Positions 27,196-36,205 of a DNA stretch of 64,000 bases are shown piece by piece. The translations under genes and the position numbers were made by a program. This stretch comes from Microlunatus sp. Gsoil 973 (GTDB taxonomy: Bacteria; Actinomycetota; Actinomycetes; Propionibacteriales; Propionibacteriaceae): positions 2,294,001 through 2,358,000 of the forward strand of contig NZ_CP046122.1 of NCBI RefSeq assembly GCF_009707365.1. The letters are read 5' to 3'. The stretch's first letter is position 1. Each line of letters starts with the position of its first letter. Below the pieces are notes generated by a model, which was not told the origin of the DNA, did not search any database, and saw only the letters and a list, made by a program, of their open reading frames with translations.

Positions 27196-27840
27196 ATGTC
27201 AGGCACAGTCGATGGTGAACAGACACGTCGCTTGACTGCGCGGGGCATCAGGACCAGAGCCCGGATCGTGTCCGCGGCAGCCGACCTGATGCGGGTCAAG
27301 GGTGTGGACGCGACAACGATGGATGACGTTCGTGCGGCGTCGGGCACCAGCAAGTCCCAGATCTATCACCACTTCCGGGACAAGAACGAACTGGTCATGG
27401 GCGTCATCGAGAACGTCGGCGATTTCATCATTCGCCGGGAGACCGACAGCCTGGGCCATGTCTCGACGTTGAACGGTCTGAGACGCTGGAGGGACGCTCT
27501 GGTCCAAGCCAATGACCTGCGTCACGGGGCGTACGGCTGCGCACTGGGCTCTTTGGCCGGCGATGTCGCTGATCATGACGAAGCAGCGCGGGCGGCATTG
27601 GCGCGGCTGTTCCGCGCCTGGTCGGACCTGATCGCCGATGCATTGACCCGGATGCAGGATCGCGGCGTGTTGAAGCCGGACGTCGACGCACATTACCTCG
27701 CCGACGGACTGCTGGCGTCCTTGCAGGGCGGCTATCTGCTCGCCCAGACCGCCGGAAGCGCAGCTCCCATGGGGCGGGCGTTGGACATGGCCCTGGACTA
27801 CATCGCCATGCTGTCGCCGAACCGGGCCGACGGCCGGTGA
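27196..27840 (+). CDS. TetR/AcrR-family transcriptional regulator
   Basis: 214 aa. N-terminal helix-turn-helix (ARIVSAAADLMRVKG, then SGTSKSQIYHHFRDKNEL) with a TetR_C-like ligand domain (RHGAYGCALGSLAGDVAD). The operator-like site just upstream suggests autorepression, and related sites in front of the sigma gene, the DUF5709 gene and a 37-kb gene make it a candidate controller of the stress block. The ligand is unknown. Confidence 0.9.
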   Translation: MSGTVDGEQTRRLTARGIRTRARIVSAAADLMRVKGVDATTMDDVRAASGTSKSQIYHHFRDKNELVMGVIENVGDFIIRRETDSLGHVSTLNGLRRWRDALVQANDLRHGAYGCALGSLAGDVADHDEAARAALARLFRAWSDLIADALTRMQDRGVLKPDVDAHYLADGLLASLQGGYLLAQTAGSAAPMGRALDMALDYIAMLSPNRADGR

Positions 27841-27861
27841 TGGCCACAGCGCTTCCGGTCT

Positions 27862-28476
27862 TCACCAGTCGTTCAACCCGACCGGGTTGTAACCGGCCTG
27901 GGTCGACACGCCAGGGAGATTCGAGTGAAGGTCGTCGCGGCCGAGTCGGTACAGACTCAGCTCGGCCCCACCGACTTCGGTCGACTCGCCGACGTGGGTC
28001 ATGCCGATGCGTAGCGCCGTCGCCCTGCCCCGGTTATTCCGGGGATGGGTGGCGGCGAAGACCTCGTCCACGCCGTCGAGTTCGAAGACCTGGTGCGCCA
28101 ATGCGTGGCCGACCTCGGAGGCGAAGCCTCGGCCCCAGCTCCCCCGCTGCAACTGCCACCCCATGAACAGCCGTCCAGGCCGTCCGAGTGGTAGCAACTC
28201 TGCTCCGCCGACGACGCGGCCGTCGTCGCGTCGCTCGATCGCCCAGCGCCCCTCGGGGAAGGGCCTGGAGTACGAATCACCGATCCACTCGACGAGGATC
28301 TTCTGCATGGCGTCGAGATCGGTGACGCGGTCGATGACCGGCACCAGCCACCGGGTGACGTCGGCGTCCCCGTAGATCTGGTACGCCTGTTCGGCATCGT
28401 CTGCCGACCAGGACCGAAGGACGAGTCGGGGGGTGCGGATCTGGTCCGGGTCGACCACGACGTGGTCCTCGGTCAT
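27862..28476 (-). CDS. GNAT N-acetyltransferase
   Basis: 204 aa, RimJ/RimL-like. TPRLVLRSWSADDAEQAY opens the domain and SWGRGFASEVGHALAHQVFE is the acetyl-CoA loop. Paralogue of the protein at 26505. The ATG at 28476 is preferred because the domain starts soon after it. Convergent with the TetR gene, with a 21-bp gap. Confidence 0.87.
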   Translation of the reverse strand: MTEDHVVVDPDQIRTPRLVLRSWSADDAEQAYQIYGDADVTRWLVPVIDRVTDLDAMQKILVEWIGDSYSRPFPEGRWAIERRDDGRVVGGAELLPLGRPGRLFMGWQLQRGSWGRGFASEVGHALAHQVFELDGVDEVFAATHPRNNRGRATALRIGMTHVGESTEVGGAELSLYRLGRDDLHSNLPGVSTQAGYNPVGLNDW

Positions 28477-28623
28477 CACACATCCCCCGGTCTTCGGTTC
28501 TCGGCCTGTCTGATGTCGCGAGGCGTCATCCCGCGAGTGGACATCTCCGTACGCTCCTTCTCCTCGTTCGACTTTCGGTTTCGGCACCGGAGGGTGTTCT
28601 TACCTCGGTCGCAGGACTGATCG

Positions 28624-29283
28624 TCACCGCGTGGGGCCGGCGAATCCTTCGGCCGACAACGCGAGCCGGACCTTGCGCCGTGCGTCGAACAGCACCTTGT
28701 AGATCGCGTTGCGGTTGGAGCCGAGTCGAGCCGCCAGATCATCGGCGGGCGTCTGGTCGATGACCGAGGCGATCAGCACTTCGCGCTGGTGCGGGGTCAG
28801 GTCCTTCATGACGACACGGTGGATGACGTCCCGCAACTCCTGTGCTTCGAAATCCACCTCGGGCTGGTCGCCGCACCAGGCCGGCGAGTCCAGCCAATCT
28901 TCAGCACGGAACGGCCGATTGCGTTTGTGCCAGGGATGTCTCCTGACCTTGGAGCCGACGATCAGCGCGGCGAATCGGTAGGCCCAGGTGGTGAACCGAC
29001 AGTCGCCGCGGAACGTGTCGAGCTTCCTCACGATGGTGATCAGGGCGTCCGCCGCTGCCTGCTGGGCGATGTCGTCCAGCTCAGGTCCGGTGAGGACCAC
29101 CTGAGAGCTCCTCCATCGTGCCTCGACGCTGGCAGCGCGAAGCAGGAAGTCGAACAGTCGCCGGCGCGCCTGATCGCCCGGAACGCCGCCGGAGGAGAGG
29201 TCACGGACCCACGCGGCGTTTTCGGCGGCGACCTCGGCAGGCACTCCGGGACGCTTCGCCGGCCGCCCGTCCTTTACCGCCAC
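28624..29283 (-). CDS. Sigma-70 family (ECF-like) sigma factor, copy 2
   Basis: 219 aa. Region 2: GDCRFTTWAYRFAALIVGSK, identical to copy 1 at 19819; region 4: PADDLAARLGSNRNAIYKVL. Over the shared 165 residues well over half the positions are the same. No anti-sigma factor is adjacent. A probable promoter (TTGATT, 18 bp, TATCTT on the minus strand) has the 29333 operator inside its spacer, so this sigma gene may be repressed by the neighbouring TetR protein. Confidence 0.87.
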   Translation of the reverse strand: MAVKDGRPAKRPGVPAEVAAENAAWVRDLSSGGVPGDQARRRLFDFLLRAASVEARWRSSQVVLTGPELDDIAQQAAADALITIVRKLDTFRGDCRFTTWAYRFAALIVGSKVRRHPWHKRNRPFRAEDWLDSPAWCGDQPEVDFEAQELRDVIHRVVMKDLTPHQREVLIASVIDQTPADDLAARLGSNRNAIYKVLFDARRKVRLALSAEGFAGPTR

Positions 29284-29332
29284 CCGGATAAACCTGCCGT
29301 GCAGTCATCAGCCATGCTTCGCAAGATACAAC

Positions 29333-29346
29333 GGACTAAACAGTCC
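29333..29346 (-). promoter_or_regulatory. Candidate TetR-regulon operator before the sigma gene
   Basis: GGACTAAACAGTCC is a perfect 5+4+5 inverted repeat. On the minus strand it lies between TTGATT and TATCTT, 18 bp apart, the probable promoter of the sigma gene at 28624. The ten bases cagtccaatc at its right edge recur exactly at 37321. Confidence 0.6.
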
Positions 29347-29384
29347 AATCAAAACTCGCCGTGACACCAACCAGTGCGGTCCAG

Positions 29385-29412
29385 TTGCTGGACGGTCCAG
29401 TCCATGTATAGT
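29385..29412 (+). promoter_or_regulatory. Probable promoter of the DUF5709 gene with internal operator
   Basis: TTGCTG at 29385 and TATAGT at 29407, 16 bp apart. The spacer carries GGACGGTCCAGTCC (29390-29403), the same 14-bp inverted-repeat type as at 29333 and 37313. A repressor bound there would block the polymerase. The start site would be near 29419, about 100 nt before the gene. Confidence 0.55.
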
Positions 29413-29518
29413 GTCCAGCAGCACCGGTAAGAAGCGCCGCGGGCAGAGCACCAACAGTGCGCTGTTGTTGACAGCCGGCCGTTCCCGGCCGGCAAGCCTG
29501 CTCAGGAGGGATCACGCA

Positions 29519-29995
29519 ATGACCGACACCTACGGCGATCTCGGCTTCGGCGGAGACGATGAATACGTGCCCGGCCTGTTGGCGCCCGAGGAGAGTCTCG
29601 ACGACGACGAACTCGCCGACGACGAGCTGGGCGATGACGTCGAGGGACCCGGATACTCGCCGGTCGATCGGCCGCTGGAAAGTCTTGGCTGGGGGGTGAC
29701 GGCCTATGAAGCGCGGACCCACGAGCCGTTCGACCGACGGTTGGCACGGGAGGTGCCGGACTTCGGCTCGGAGGAGGACACCGACGGACTCGGCGACGCA
29801 ACCGACACCGACGGCGAACTCATCGATGACCAGGTCGGGTATCTCCGCTCGGGACGACTCGTCTGGCAACCCCAGGACAGCGCCGACCCGTCATCGGATC
29901 TACTCGCCTCCGACGTCGGGATCGACGGTGCCGCGGCATCAGCCGAGGAGGCGGCGATCCACATCGTGCCGGATGAGATCGACGGGATCTTGTAG
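29519..29995 (+). CDS. DUF5709 family protein
   Basis: 158 aa, very acidic (DDELADDELGDDVEGP), with the DUF5709-type stretch GDDEYVPGLLAPEESLDDDE and the C-terminal EEAAIHIV. No signal or membrane segment; low-complexity acidic parts suggest disorder. CAGGAGGG ends ten bases before the ATG. Function unknown; I associate the family with actinobacterial stress genes. Its promoter appears to be under the TetR-type operator at 29390. Confidence 0.85.
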   Translation: MTDTYGDLGFGGDDEYVPGLLAPEESLDDDELADDELGDDVEGPGYSPVDRPLESLGWGVTAYEARTHEPFDRRLAREVPDFGSEEDTDGLGDATDTDGELIDDQVGYLRSGRLVWQPQDSADPSSDLLASDVGIDGAAASAEEAAIHIVPDEIDGIL

Positions 29996-30023
29996 TTCCA
30001 AAAGACACCCGGGCGACCCGCGG

Positions 30024-30356
30024 TCACGCCTGTTCGGATGCCGGTTCCTGGACCCGCCCGACCAATACCTGGGCAGGATCGAATGCCACATAGGAGGCGA
30101 AGTCCTGCCCGACGAGCCGGACAGCGGACGATTTCGGATGCGGGTATGCCCAGGCCGCGTCATGGTGCGGGATGCCGTCGATGATCACGTCGTAGTACTG
30201 CGCTCTCCCCTTCCATGGGCAGACGTACAGGGTGTCGCTCTCCTTGAGCAGGTCGAGGTTCACCGCTGAGGGCGGGAAGTAGCTGTTGCCCTCGATGCAG
30301 ATCACCTCGTCTGCATAGGCGACGGCGACTTCAGTTTCCCTGATCGTGCTTTTCAT
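30024..30356 (-). CDS. DUF427 domain-containing protein
   Basis: 110 aa, a complete DUF427 domain: EVICIEGNSYFPPSAVN, TLYVCPWKGRAQYYDV, and PHHDAAWAYPHPKSSAVRL. The fold is a small beta-barrel; biochemical function is not established. The ATG at 30356 is where the domain starts. It converges on the DUF5709 gene. Confidence 0.9.
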   Translation of the reverse strand: MKSTIRETEVAVAYADEVICIEGNSYFPPSAVNLDLLKESDTLYVCPWKGRAQYYDVIIDGIPHHDAAWAYPHPKSSAVRLVGQDFASYVAFDPAQVLVGRVQEPASEQA

Positions 30357-30672
30357 GCTGACTTCCCCGTCCGGTGCCGGCATCGACTGCGCTCCCTGTC
30401 GAAATGATCTTGTCGGTGAATCGCCACACCACAGGACGGCACCTCGGCCACGCCTGTTCGATGCATGGAGAACCTCACCACTGCGACTACGCAGTTGGTG
30501 GCACTGCCCGGGCACCTGCTTACCACCGACCTCCTTTACGCCCCGTTGCGTCGATCTCACGAAAGTGCTCGCCGTGTCGTGCCACAAACCTGGCGAACAC
30601 GGTCGGCTCATCGTCGGCAGAGACCCCGGCGAAGCACAGAGATTCCAACGACACAACAACTAAGGACCGCTC
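30357..30672. other. Intergenic region between divergent DUF427 and ctaD genes
   Basis: 316 bp without a convincing gene. It should hold divergent promoters, but I could not place clear -35/-10 boxes or a copy of the TetR-type operator. Confidence 0.6.
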
Positions 30673-32376
30673 ATGACGTCGCAACCGCGGGTGATGCGTG
30701 CCGCGCCCATGGTCGGAGCCGTCAGCGCGGCCCGACCTCGAGCAGCAGCGGGTGTTCGGGTCTGGCGGCTGCTGACCTCAACCGATCACAAGGTGATCGG
30801 CAACCTGTACTTCGTCACCAGTTTCGTCTTCTTCCTGATCGGCGGCGTACTGGCACTCGTGATCCGGGCGGAGCTGGCCTTCCCCGGACTGCAGTTCCTG
30901 TCCTTCCAGACGTACAACCAGTTCTTCACCATGCACGGGACGCTCATGCTGTTCCTCTTCGCGACACCGTTGTTCTCGGCGTTCGCGAACGCGATCATGC
31001 CGCTGCAGATCGGCGCACCGGACGTGGCGTTTCCGCGGCTGAACATGTTGTCGTACTGGTTCTTCCTGTTCGGCGGGATCATCGTCATGTCCAGCGTGGC
31101 CAGCCCCGACGGGACGGCGGCGTTCGGCTGGTTCGCCTACACGCCGTTGAGCAACGCCGTCAACAGTCCCGGGATCGGCCCGGACCTGTGGATCGTCGGC
31201 CTCTACCTGGTCGGCCTGTCCTCGATCCTTGGCTCGGTGAACTTCATCACCACGATCCTGATCATGCGGGCACCGGGCATGACCATGTTCCGGATGCCGA
31301 TCTTCACCTGGAACACCCTGGCAACATCGGTGCTCGTGCTGGTGGCATTCCCGATCCTGGCCGCCGCGTTCCTGATGTTGGAGGCCGATCGGAAGTTCGG
31401 GGCACACATCTTCGACGCGGCCAACGGCGGAGCGATCCTGTGGCAGAACCTGTTCTGGTTCTTCGGCCATCCCGAGGTGTACATCATCGCGGTTCCGTTC
31501 TTCGGCATCATCACCGAGATCCTGCCGGTGTTCAGCCGCAAGCCGCTGTTCGGCTATATGACGCTGGTCGGCGCGACGCTGGCGATCGTCAGTCTCTCGA
31601 TCACCGTATGGGCCCACCACATGTACGTCACGGGGGCCGTCACCCTTCCGTTCTTCGCATTCACGACCTTCCTGATCGCGGTGCCGACCGGGGTGAAGTT
31701 CTTCGACTGGATCGGCACCATGTGGGGCGGCTCACTGAGTTTCGACACACCCATGTTGTGGTCGATCGGCTTTCTCGTCACGTTCCTGTTCGGTGGTCTG
31801 ACCGGCGTGATCATGGCCAGCCCGCCGCTGGACTTCCAGTTGTCCGACTCCTACTTCGTCGTTGCCCACATCCACTACGTGGTGTTCGGCACGGTGGTGT
31901 TCGCGATGTTCGCGGGCTTCTACTTCTGGTGGCCCAAACTCACCGGGCGGATGTTGGATGAGAAGTGGGGCAAGGTGCACTTCTGGATGTTGTTCGTCGG
32001 CTTCCACACCACCTTCCTGGTCCAACATTGGCTCGGCGTGGAAGGCATGCCACGCCGCTACGCCGACTATCTGCCCACCGACGGGTTCACTCTGTTCAAC
32101 CAGATCTCCTCGGTCGGCGCGTTCCTGCTCGGCGCCTCGATGCTGCCGTTCATGTACAACGTCTGGACGAGCCGCAGGAACCCCAAGGTCGGCGTCGACG
32201 ACCCCTGGGGCTGGGGGCGTTCGCTGGAGTGGGCGACCTCCTGCCCGCCACCCCGGCACAACTTCGATTCACTGCCGCGGATCCGCTCCGATTCCCCGGC
32301 CTTCGACCTGCACCACCCCGAAATCAACCACCTCGAAAGCATCCACCCGGAAATCACCAGGAGACAGAATGTCTGA
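30673..32376 (+). CDS. ctaD: Cytochrome c oxidase subunit I (aa3 type)
   Basis: 567 aa, twelve-helix haem-copper oxidase subunit. Haem and copper ligands are present: [12 protein letters not shown] (low-spin haem His), [13 protein letters not shown] (CuB His cross-linked to Tyr), WAHHMYVTG (CuB His pair) and [11 protein letters not shown] (haem His residues). It reduces O2 to water while pumping protons, but subunits II, III and IV are not nearby, so this is probably an extra copy. It overlaps the ferritin-like gene by 8 bp. Confidence 0.95.
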   Translation: MTSQPRVMRAAPMVGAVSAARPRAAAGVRVWRLLTSTDHKVIGNLYFVTSFVFFLIGGVLALVIRAELAFPGLQFLSFQTYNQFFTMHGTLMLFLFATPLFSAFANAIMPLQIGAPDVAFPRLNMLSYWFFLFGGIIVMSSVASPDGTAAFGWFAYTPLSNAVNSPGIGPDLWIVGLYLVGLSSILGSVNFITTILIMRAPGMTMFRMPIFTWNTLATSVLVLVAFPILAAAFLMLEADRKFGAHIFDAANGGAILWQNLFWFFGHPEVYIIAVPFFGIITEILPVFSRKPLFGYMTLVGATLAIVSLSITVWAHHMYVTGAVTLPFFAFTTFLIAVPTGVKFFDWIGTMWGGSLSFDTPMLWSIGFLVTFLFGGLTGVIMASPPLDFQLSDSYFVVAHIHYVVFGTVVFAMFAGFYFWWPKLTGRMLDEKWGKVHFWMLFVGFHTTFLVQHWLGVEGMPRRYADYLPTDGFTLFNQISSVGAFLLGASMLPFMYNVWTSRRNPKVGVDDPWGWGRSLEWATSCPPPRHNFDSLPRIRSDSPAFDLHHPEINHLESIHPEITRRQNV

Positions 32377-33286
32377 GAACCGCTTCCTCGACGAGGCCAT
32401 CGGCCGCAGCGCCGAGACCCCCGAGGATCACGCCAAGCTAGCCGGCATGGTGGCCGAAGCCACCACGGGAAGTCCGGCAGACCCGTCGACCGACGGTCCC
32501 AGTGACGGGTCCATCCTGAACTTCGCCCTCAACCTCGAATATCTGGAGGCCGAGTTCTACCTCCGAGGCGCCACCGGGCAGGGCCTGCCTGACGACATGA
32601 TCGGTGGAACGGGGAAGCCCGGCGAGGTGTCGGGAGGTCGCCAGGTCGACTTCCGCAGCCCGTTGATCAAGAATATCGCCCGCGAGATCGCCATGGATGA
32701 GCGACAGCATGTCGCGTTCCTTCGCTCGGCCCTGGGCAACGCTGCGGCCGCGCGGCCACGGATCTCGTTGGACCACAGCTTCACCGCAGCGGCGACGGCG
32801 GCCGGACTGATCCAGCCGGGCGACACTTTCGACGTTTACGCCAATGACCGGAACTTCCTGTTCGCCGCCTTCCTGTTCGAGGACGTGGGAGTCACGGCCT
32901 TCAAGGGAGCTGCCCCGTTCATCACGAACAAGACCTACCTTGATGCCGCGGCCGGCCTGCTGGCGACCGAGGCGTATCACGCCGGAATCGTCAGGGCAAC
33001 GCTGTTCAGTGAGAGCCTGATCGACGACACCGTGTTCGACGTGATCAGCAAGATCTCTGCCGTACGGAACGCTGTCAGCGGGCCCGCGGACGACGATCAG
33101 GATCTCGGGTCGAGGGACGAGGCCAACCTCGTTCCCACCGACGAGTACGGCCGCGTGTTCGGTCGGAGTGCCGAGGCCGTTCTCAACATCGTCTATCTCG
33201 ATGCCGATGCGCCGTCCGCCGGTGGGTTCTATCCCGACGGACTCAATGGCGACCTCGCCCAGGGCGCCGCCCGCACAGCCCGCTGA
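32369..33286 (+). CDS. Ferritin-like domain protein
   Basis: 305 aa. Diiron-type carboxylate motifs: [34 protein letters not shown] and [16 protein letters not shown] (two ExxH repeats). It resembles the Ferritin_2 (PF13668) group. No signal peptide. The first codons overlap the end of ctaD, so the two are translated together; a role in iron or oxygen handling beside the oxidase is inference. Confidence 0.85.
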   Translation: MSENRFLDEAIGRSAETPEDHAKLAGMVAEATTGSPADPSTDGPSDGSILNFALNLEYLEAEFYLRGATGQGLPDDMIGGTGKPGEVSGGRQVDFRSPLIKNIAREIAMDERQHVAFLRSALGNAAAARPRISLDHSFTAAATAAGLIQPGDTFDVYANDRNFLFAAFLFEDVGVTAFKGAAPFITNKTYLDAAAGLLATEAYHAGIVRATLFSESLIDDTVFDVISKISAVRNAVSGPADDDQDLGSRDEANLVPTDEYGRVFGRSAEAVLNIVYLDADAPSAGGFYPDGLNGDLAQGAARTAR

Positions 33287-33419
33287 CGACCAGCTCGGCC
33301 TGCGGTTCACCCCCTGATCACAACAGTGGCGATATTGACGGCCGGTATCGGGACCAAATCCGGCACGCGCCGGGTTCTCAACAGTGGCGTCGCAGCCGGC
33401 GACGCAGAAAGGACAACCG

Positions 33420-33887
33420 ATGTCACACCGGTACAGCAAGACTGAAGAGGCCGTGAAGGGCCTGACCAAGACCCAGTATCACGTGACCCAGGAGGAAGGG
33501 ACCGAACCCGCGTTCCGCAATGCCTACTGGGACAATCACGCGGCCGGTATCTATGTCGACATAGTCTCGGGCCAGCCTCTGTTCGCATCGACCGACAAGT
33601 ACGACAGCGGAACGGGGTGGCCGAGCTTCACCAGGCCGATCGATCCGGACGCTGTGACAACCCGGACCGACCACAAGCTGTGGATGGCCCGGACCGAGGC
33701 TCGCTCCTCCGGCGCCGACAGCCATCTGGGGCACGTCTTTCCTGATGGCCCCGCCGAGGAAGGGGGTCTGCGCTACTGCATGAACTCGGCGGCCCTGCGC
33801 TTCGTCCCCGTCGACCGCCTGGAAGAGGAAGGCTATGGCGAGTACCGCAGGCTGTTCCACAACGCGACGAAGGAGAATGCATCATGA
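33420..33887 (+). CDS. msrB: Peptide-methionine (R)-S-oxide reductase
   Basis: 155 aa. Reduces the R-epimer of methionine sulfoxide in proteins. Catalytic Cys in [13 protein letters not shown], substrate-site GTGWPSF and DSHLGHVF. The two CxxC pairs that bind structural zinc in many MsrB proteins are missing, and no other Cys is available as resolving residue, so it probably depends on thioredoxin or a thiol directly. AGAAAGGA precedes the ATG. Coupled to msrA by ATGA. Confidence 0.93.
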   Translation: MSHRYSKTEEAVKGLTKTQYHVTQEEGTEPAFRNAYWDNHAAGIYVDIVSGQPLFASTDKYDSGTGWPSFTRPIDPDAVTTRTDHKLWMARTEARSSGADSHLGHVFPDGPAEEGGLRYCMNSAALRFVPVDRLEEEGYGEYRRLFHNATKENAS

Positions 33888-34438
33888 CCGATAACGGCAC
33901 CATCACACGGATCCCCGGAGCGGAGACGGCGGTTCTCGCCGGCGGCTGCTTCTGGGGCATGCAGGACCTGATCCGTCGGGAGCCCGGGGTGCTTTCCACC
34001 CGGGTGGGATACACCGGCGGACGCAACGACCATCCGACCTACCGGAACCACCCAGGACATGCCGAGGCCGTCGAGATCGTCTTCGACCCGACGAAGACGA
34101 CCTACCGCGACATCCTGGCGTTCTTCTTCCAGATCCACGACCCGTCGACCCTGAACCGGCAAGGAAACGACATCGGCACGAGCTACCGCTCGGCCATCTT
34201 CCCGGTGACCCCGGAGCAGGAGCAGATCGCCCGCGAGACGATCGCCGACGTCGACGCATCAGGGCTGTGGCCTGGGAAGGCGGTCACCACGATCGAGCAG
34301 GCCGGCCCGTTCTGGCAGGCCGAACCCGAACACCAGGACTACCTGCGTAAGTATCCGAACGGCTACACCTGCCACTTCCCCCGTCCGGGGTGGGTGCTCC
34401 CCCGCCGCTCCGAGAAGTCGGCGGCCGCGTCCAGCTGA
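33884..34438 (+). CDS. msrA: Peptide-methionine (S)-S-oxide reductase
   Basis: 184 aa. Reduces the S-epimer of methionine sulfoxide. Catalytic motif [10 protein letters not shown], substrate stretch [16 protein letters not shown], and a C-terminal Cys in [12 protein letters not shown] that can act as resolving Cys. Start codon overlaps the msrB stop, so both epimers are repaired by one transcript. A strong hairpin lies 43 bp downstream. Confidence 0.95.
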   Translation: MTDNGTITRIPGAETAVLAGGCFWGMQDLIRREPGVLSTRVGYTGGRNDHPTYRNHPGHAEAVEIVFDPTKTTYRDILAFFFQIHDPSTLNRQGNDIGTSYRSAIFPVTPEQEQIARETIADVDASGLWPGKAVTTIEQAGPFWQAEPEHQDYLRKYPNGYTCHFPRPGWVLPRRSEKSAAASS

Positions 34439-34480
34439 TCCCGCGGGCTGGCTCTGCTGAGCCGCAGGGACGCCACGACC

Positions 34481-34516
34481 CCAGACATCCGGAGCCTTAC
34501 GGCTCCGGGTGTCTGG
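34481..34516. terminator. Strong hairpin, probable terminator after msrA
   Basis: A 16-bp stem, CCAGACATCCGGAGCC against GGCTCCGGGTGTCTGG, with one T-G wobble and a TTAC loop. No T-run follows, so an attenuator or processing hairpin is possible too. Confidence 0.65.
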
Positions 34517-34572
34517 GCCGCGAATCACGATCGTTCACCGCGGGGCTACCGCTCACGGATGGGAGACCACCG

Positions 34573-35172
34573 ATGTCCGACACGACCCGAGGATTCGTCG
34601 GCAGACGACGCGATCGCAGCGACGATCTTCCACCGGGCCAACACCTCACCGATCGGTTCCCGGTGTTGTCCACCGGGCCGACCCCACGCGTACGGACCGA
34701 GGAATGGGAACTGATCATCCGCAGCTCCGACACCTCGATGCGCTGGAGCTGGCAGGAGTTCATGGATCTGCGGGTCACCACGATCGTCACCGACATCCAC
34801 TGCGTCACCAGCTGGTCGAAACTCGGGACCCGGTGGCGCGGAGTCTCCCTCGACGTCCTGCTCGCCGACGTGCCGACCACCGACCGGTATGTGATGGCGC
34901 ATTCCTACGGCGGATACACCACCAACCATGCGCTCGACGATCTTCGCGGCGGCAAGGCGTGGATCGCGTTCGAGTACGACGGCCGCCCGCTCACACCGGA
35001 GCATGGCGGGCCGGCCCGACTCCTGGTACCGCACCTCTACTTCTGGAAGAGCGCGAAGTGGATCCACGGATTCGTCACCCAGGAACGCAATGATCCCGGG
35101 CTGTGGGAACGCAACGGCTACCATCTCCGCGGCGATCCCTGGAGAGAGGAACGGTACGCCAGGTGGTCATAG
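34573..35172 (+). CDS. Sulfite-oxidase-like molybdopterin oxidoreductase, copy 1
   Basis: 199 aa, a minimal sulfite-oxidase fold. Cys in TDIHCVTSWSK is the expected Mo ligand; MAHSYGGYTTNHALDDLR and GGPARLLVPHLYFWKSAKW are family motifs. No haem domain, dimer domain or signal peptide, so it is cytosolic, unlike exported MsrP/YedY. The next three genes overlap tightly, and the flavin reductase among them is a plausible electron donor. The nearby msrA/msrB suggest oxidised-sulfur substrates, but that is inference. Confidence 0.87.
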   Translation: MSDTTRGFVGRRRDRSDDLPPGQHLTDRFPVLSTGPTPRVRTEEWELIIRSSDTSMRWSWQEFMDLRVTTIVTDIHCVTSWSKLGTRWRGVSLDVLLADVPTTDRYVMAHSYGGYTTNHALDDLRGGKAWIAFEYDGRPLTPEHGGPARLLVPHLYFWKSAKWIHGFVTQERNDPGLWERNGYHLRGDPWREERYARWS

Positions 35173-35921
35173 GTCATCCGCAACGCAGCAGCGGCCCCAC
35201 CATTTCCGGTCCGAACTGGTTGCGGGCCACGATCACCGATGCCGAGCCGCTCACGGACCGCAGCCGGAGTCTGCGACTCACGGTCCCGGGCTGGACGGCC
35301 AGTCTGCCCGGGCAGCACGTGGACGTCCGGCTGACCGCCCCCGACGGCTACCAAGCCGCCCGGTCCTATTCACTGGCGACCAGCGGACCGGGTGAGGACC
35401 TCGAGCTCGGGATCGATCGCCTGCCCGACGGCGAGGTATCGCCCTATTTGGTCGACATCGCCCAGATCGGAGACAGCCTCGAGGTCCGTGGGCCCCTGGG
35501 CGGCTGGTTCGTGTGGCGACCCGACGACCCGCGCCCCATCCAGATGATCGCCGGTGGGTCGGGCGTCGTGCCGTTCATCGCGATGATCCGCGCCCGAGCC
35601 GCCGCACCGGACGGCACGCCGTTCCGGCTGTTGTACTCGGTCGGCTCGCCCGCGACCTCGATGTATCGCAGTTACCTGGAGAATCCGCCCGCGGGTGTCA
35701 CCGTCGACTGGATCTACAGCCGAACCGCGCCGGCCGGGACGACGCGGCCGGCCGGACGACTGACCAAACTTGATCTTGAAAAATGTGCCGTACCGGTCCA
35801 TGACGGGCCGCTGAACTACATCTGCGGATCAACAGGATTCGCCGAACACGTATCCCAATTACTCATCGACCAAGGACATCCGGCGTCGATGATCAAGATC
35901 GAACGATACGGAGGCAACTGA
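35163..35921 (+). CDS. Ferredoxin-NAD(P)+ reductase-like FAD oxidoreductase
   Basis: 252 aa. FAD-binding beta-barrel with LPGQHVDVRLTAPDGYQAAR and RSYSLAT, then NAD(P)-binding IAGGSGVVPFIAMIRARA and a C-terminal IKIERYGGN. The 2Fe-2S domain seen in related reductases is absent, so electrons must go to a separate partner. The GTG start lies inside the end of the Mo-enzyme gene (10-bp overlap). It probably feeds NAD(P)H electrons to the Mo enzyme. Confidence 0.87.
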   Translation: MVIGHPQRSSGPTISGPNWLRATITDAEPLTDRSRSLRLTVPGWTASLPGQHVDVRLTAPDGYQAARSYSLATSGPGEDLELGIDRLPDGEVSPYLVDIAQIGDSLEVRGPLGGWFVWRPDDPRPIQMIAGGSGVVPFIAMIRARAAAPDGTPFRLLYSVGSPATSMYRSYLENPPAGVTVDWIYSRTAPAGTTRPAGRLTKLDLEKCAVPVHDGPLNYICGSTGFAEHVSQLLIDQGHPASMIKIERYGGN

Positions 35922-36205
35922 TGACCCAACGGCTGGACGGAAACTCGCTCGCCGGGCCCTTGTCGGTGATCTTCCGGTTCGACCCAACCATGGCCGTCGG
36001 ATCGTGCAACACCTGTGGTGACGTTCGCCCCATCGGCGCGTCGATCGTCTACAGCTCCGCAATGGGCGCTGTCGTCCGGTGCGCGAGCTGCGACAACGTC
36101 CTGATGACCTATGTGCAGACCCCGACAGGCATCGTGCTGACCACTCGCGGGTTGACTTGGCTCCGGATCGACGCCGACCCCGAGCAGGAGCACCGCGACC
36201 GATGA
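35921..36205 (+). CDS. DUF6510 family protein with two CxxC pairs
   Basis: 94 aa. LDGNSLAGPLSVIF opens the DUF6510 domain; CNTCGD and CASCDN form a four-cysteine metal site like a zinc ribbon or rubredoxin knuckle. Start overlaps the reductase stop and its stop overlaps the next start. If the Cys site holds iron it could carry electrons between reductase and Mo enzyme; if zinc, it is structural. Function not established. Confidence 0.85.
   Translation: MTQRLDGNSLAGPLSVIFRFDPTMAVGSCNTCGDVRPIGASIVYSSAMGAVVRCASCDNVLMTYVQTPTGIVLTTRGLTWLRIDADPEQEHRDR

Noticed and set aside
30465-31961. A 498-codon frame overlapping ctaD in another phase
   Set aside because: ctaD carries all haem and copper ligands in its own frame; the other frame is rich in Arg, His and Asp without motifs.
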